Origin: Janthinobacterium sp051380735
GTDB lineage: Bacteria > Pseudomonadota > Gammaproteobacteria > Burkholderiales > Burkholderiaceae_D
Direction of reading: 5' to 3'
NCBI RefSeq assembly: GCF_051380735.1
Contig: NZ_JBNYXQ010000002.1
Span: forward strand, 310,001 to 374,000
DNA length: 64,000 nt
Below, in pieces: positions 62,801-64,000 of the stretch. The position numbers and the translations under genes were made by a program. The notes beneath the pieces were generated by a model. It was not told the DNA's origin. It made no database searches and saw only the letters and a program-made list of their open reading frames with translations. Every line of letters begins with the position of its first letter. The stretch's first letter is position 1.

Positions 62801-63718
62801 GCAATTACATCCAGCAACGCAGCAGGTGGCAGCTTCACGCCGTCGAACTATGCGATTACCTATGTCAGTGGCGCGCTGATCGTTACCCCGGCGGTGGTGG
62901 TGCCGCCGGTGGTTGTCGCACCGCCAGTGGTCGTGCCGCCAGTTGTGATCGATCCGCCCGTCGTCGTGCCACCGGTAGTGGTGACGCCCCCTGTTGTCGT
63001 GCCGCCGGCAGTGGTCACGCCACCTGTCGTCGTGCCACCGGTAGTGGTGACGCCTCCTGTCGTCGTGCCGCCAGTGGTGGTGACACCCCCTGTCGTCGTG
63101 CCGCCGGTAGTGGTGACGCCTCCTGTCGTCGTGCCACCGGTAGTGGTCACGCCTCCTGTCGTCGTGCCACCGGTGGTGGTCACGCCTCCTGTCGTCGTGC
63201 CACCGGTGGTGGTGACGCCTCCTGTCGTCGTGCCGCCGGTAGTGGTGACGCCACCTGTGGTCGTGCCACCGGTGGTGGTAACGCCTCCTGTCGTCGTGCC
63301 GCCAGTAGTGGTGACGCCGCCTGTCGTCGTGCCGCCAGTGGTGGTGACGCCTCCTGTTGTCGTGCCGCCGGTAGTGGTCACGCCTCCTGTTGTCGTGCCG
63401 CCGGTAGTGGTGACGCCTCCTGTTGTCGTGCCGCCGGTAGTGGTGACGCCACCTGTCGTCGTGCCGCCGGTGGTAGTGACGCCGCCAGTCGTGGTGCCTG
63501 TGAACAGCTTCCAGCCAGCACCACCGCCGGTCGTGGGCTTGCTGGTGTTGCCGCCAGCCACACCACCTGGTGCGCCGTTCGCGTTTCCACCAGTCGCACC
63601 GCCGGTCGCACCACCAGTGCCGGCCGCAGAAGTACCTGCGCCACCGGTCGCACCGGTGGAAGCCGTGCCCCGGCCGTACGTGCCTGCCGCGCATCCGCGC
63701 AAGCAGGATCGTAACTGA
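59849..63718 (+). CDS. Two-partner secretion exoprotein (TpsA) with MBG domains and Pro/Val repeats
   Basis: 1289 residues. An extended signal peptide (ESPR-like MNHIYRSIWNEKTGAYAAV, hydrophobic core about 43-60, cleavage near Ala62). The haemagglutination-activity TPS domain (about 63-330) has NPNGI at 146-150. A beta-helix-like region follows, then four MBG-type domains (about 680-1014; for example KVYDGKQSADIT, KVYGQTPTLSEF). An 11-residue Pro/Val repeat fills about 1015-1217, and the end is Pro/Ala-rich with a basic terminus. Probably a secreted or surface-bound adhesin or matrix protein; no known C-terminal anchor or toxin domain is seen. Confidence 0.85.
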   Translation: MNHIYRSIWNEKTGAYAAVSENASSAGKPSSSVRGGASGSAFFALKALSVSLMLALGANVYALPPTGVVTAGSATINNTKPGSMVINQATQNVAINWQSFNIAAGESVQFVQPNSNSVALNRVIGADPSSILGNLSANGKVFLINPNGILFGKGASVNVGGLVGSTLGLSDSDFMAGRYQFSGAGKAAVVNQGAINANGGYVALVGGKVDNQGSIVANRGMVALAAGSAVTLDVLGGQLLNVTVDRGALGALAQNGGLIQADGGQVLLTAQGASSVLGSAVNNTGVIRARTLDNQNGVIRLLGDTAGGSVTVAGTLDASGRSAGERGGKVTVLGQQIALTGQAAIDASGDAGGGTVLVGGNYQGKGVEAHATTTTIERGAVIHADAVTAGNGGQIVAWSDGATTFDGTLTARGGAVSGNGGLIETSGKTVVRGANSYVDTLAPHGKTGTWLLDPVNYTIALAGGDETPSQVALSLASSNRVITATNDITVGSALTWTTPQTLELNAGHDVLVNAAITASTAGSGLRLIALNDVVLNAAAAITASGSGSLVSVDAGRNIVIDGALTTDGGGSTAMRAGNNINVNGALSANGGGSLSMIANNSITINSAVSADGGQVTLRADNDGTGPGVSGGTVVFAGIGAVTGANTVILFNPNGYANTAAEIAAYGTKVVGALDARAWVFARADNKIYDASNAASLGFISDPRAGGDVTLVPGLATFTDKNVGVGKAVTYSGYNLGGANVARFALFGNGSGSSSANITALAILGSISAANKVYDGKQSADITSRSLNGVLAADAATVSYTGGSATFDSQNVGNNRAVLGTGLGLTGAEAGNYTVNATASTNASITPAALIITAANVSKVYGQTPTLSEFNSTPLQNGESIGSVTEISDGTRANAQVPGPYAIIPSNATGGTFTASNYAITYINGALTVTPAPLTITAKNVTKAYGETPDLSGFTSSALQNGESIGSVTGSSPGAAANAAAPGPYAITSSNAAGGSFTPSNYAITYVSGALIVTPAVVVPPVVVAPPVVVPPVVIDPPVVVPPVVVTPPVVVPPAVVTPPVVVPPVVVTPPVVVPPVVVTPPVVVPPVVVTPPVVVPPVVVTPPVVVPPVVVTPPVVVPPVVVTPPVVVPPVVVTPPVVVPPVVVTPPVVVPPVVVTPPVVVPPVVVTPPVVVPPVVVTPPVVVPPVVVTPPVVVPPVVVTPPVVVPPVVVTPPVVVPVNSFQPAPPPVVGLLVLPPATPPGAPFAFPPVAPPVAPPVPAAEVPAPPVAPVEAVPRPYVPAAHPRKQDRN
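62395..62890 (+). repeat. Imperfect tandem duplication of an MBG domain
   Basis: Two units of about 248 bases. Each encodes an AAN/KNVxKxYGxTPxLS start, the string QNGESIGSVT, a PGPYAI segment and an SNYAITY end. Confidence 0.8.
62893..63500 (+). repeat. 33-bp tandem repeat encoding PPVVVPPVVVT
   Basis: About 18 head-to-tail copies of a 33-base unit. The protein unit is nearly invariant while third codon positions vary among copies (GCC/GCA/GCG/GCT-type changes); the first copies are divergent (for example PPVVIDPP and PPAVVTPP). Confidence 0.93.
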
Positions 63719-64000
63719 TGAGTGTCAAATGGTGGCTTGCCCTGTGCGCCCTGGCTGTTGCGCCATGGGCGCTGGCAGAGGGCGGACGGGCTGACTTCAA
63801 GCTTGAACCGGCATCTGCCGAGGCCAGCAGTCTGGCCGACTGGATCGTCGGCTCGGGCGACAATCATAGCCTGCCTTTCGTGATCGTCGACAAGCGCGGT
63901 GCGAAGGTGTTCGTGTTCGACGTCGATGGCAGCTTGCGCGGCGCGTCGGCCGCCTTGCTGGGACAGTCCTCGGGAGACGACTCGGCGCCCGGTATCGGCA
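63718..64000 (+). CDS. Exported protein, probable L,D-transpeptidase-like (3' truncated by window edge)
   Basis: The ATG at 63718 overlaps the tpsA stop (TGATG), so translation is probably coupled. The signal peptide is WWLALCALAVAPWALA. About 94 residues are visible, including LPFVIVDKRGAKVFVFDVDG and GDDSAPGIG, a pattern I associate with L,D-transpeptidase-like proteins annotated in related bacteria. The catalytic Cys region lies beyond the window, so this call is tentative. Confidence 0.55.
   Translation, partial: MSVKWWLALCALAVAPWALAEGGRADFKLEPASAEASSLADWIVGSGDNHSLPFVIVDKRGAKVFVFDVDGSLRGASAALLGQSSGDDSAPGIG

Noticed and set aside
62893..63500. Possible CRISPR array
   Set aside because: The 33-bp units are contiguous with no unique spacers, and they are in frame within tpsA.
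62860..63867. Minus-strand frame coding Thr/Gly repeats (TTTGG units)
   Set aside because: It is the reverse complement of the Pro/Val repeat of TpsA. The repeat period of 33 keeps all frames open, so openness is not evidence of coding.
1..64000. Search for prophage, insertion sequence, integrase or anti-phage system
   Set aside because: No transposase, integrase, phage structural gene, restriction enzyme, Cas gene or reverse transcriptase was recognised; the only selfish-type module is the vapBC pair.

Overview
The window is chromosomal DNA of a betaproteobacterium, most likely Burkholderiales, family Oxalobacteraceae (Janthinobacterium/Duganella/Massilia type). This is inferred from gene order (S10-spc-alpha ribosomal block; pilMNOPQ-aroK-aroB; TPR gene-lolB-ispE-tRNA-Gln-prs-rplY-pth-ychF), from System II cytochrome c maturation and from protein style; no database search was run. 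I see no prophage, insertion sequence, CRISPR array or rRNA.

Layout. 1-13446: the S10 (from rplD), spc and alpha ribosomal protein blocks with secY, infA, rpmJ and rpoA. Strong intrinsic terminators sit at the S10/spc boundary and between rpsK, rpsD, rpoA and rplQ, so the alpha block looks segmented. 13593-24771: envelope genes. These are dsbD, a Spy/CpxP-like periplasmic protein divergent from a response regulator/histidine kinase pair, an RND adaptor and permease, a TonB-like Pro/Lys-rich membrane protein, and engB. 24957-31468: redox genes (cytochrome c4, resB, ccsB, msrP, msrQ), then a small lptM-like lipoprotein gene divergent from cyaY. 31523-40102: mrcA (PBP1A) divergent from a contracted type IV pilus cluster: a short pilM, pilN, a pilO-pilP fusion and a pilQ that appears to lack AMIN domains. 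A large Ig-like (Big-1 type) lipoprotein gene follows.

40174-46954: an aroK-aroB fusion, a dGTPase-like gene, and on the minus strand mutM, a dynamin-like GTPase and mutY. 47109-54569: TPR protein, lolB, ispE, tRNA-Gln with a clear promoter, prs, rplY, pth, ychF. 54743-57788: a DsbA-like cytoplasmic protein, a VapBC-type toxin-antitoxin pair with a palindromic operator over its promoter, and a hybrid histidine kinase. 58115-64000: a two-partner secretion pair, TpsB and then a 1289-residue TpsA with MBG domains and about 18 copies of an 11-residue Pro/Val repeat, followed by the start of a secreted protein resembling L,D-transpeptidase-like proteins.

The least ordinary parts are the compacted pilus cluster, the fused aroKB frame, the terminator-segmented alpha block with a structured leader before rplN, the repeat-rich TpsA, and the two-component/RND locus with direct repeats in its divergent promoter. 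No wholly new defence or mobile system is evident.
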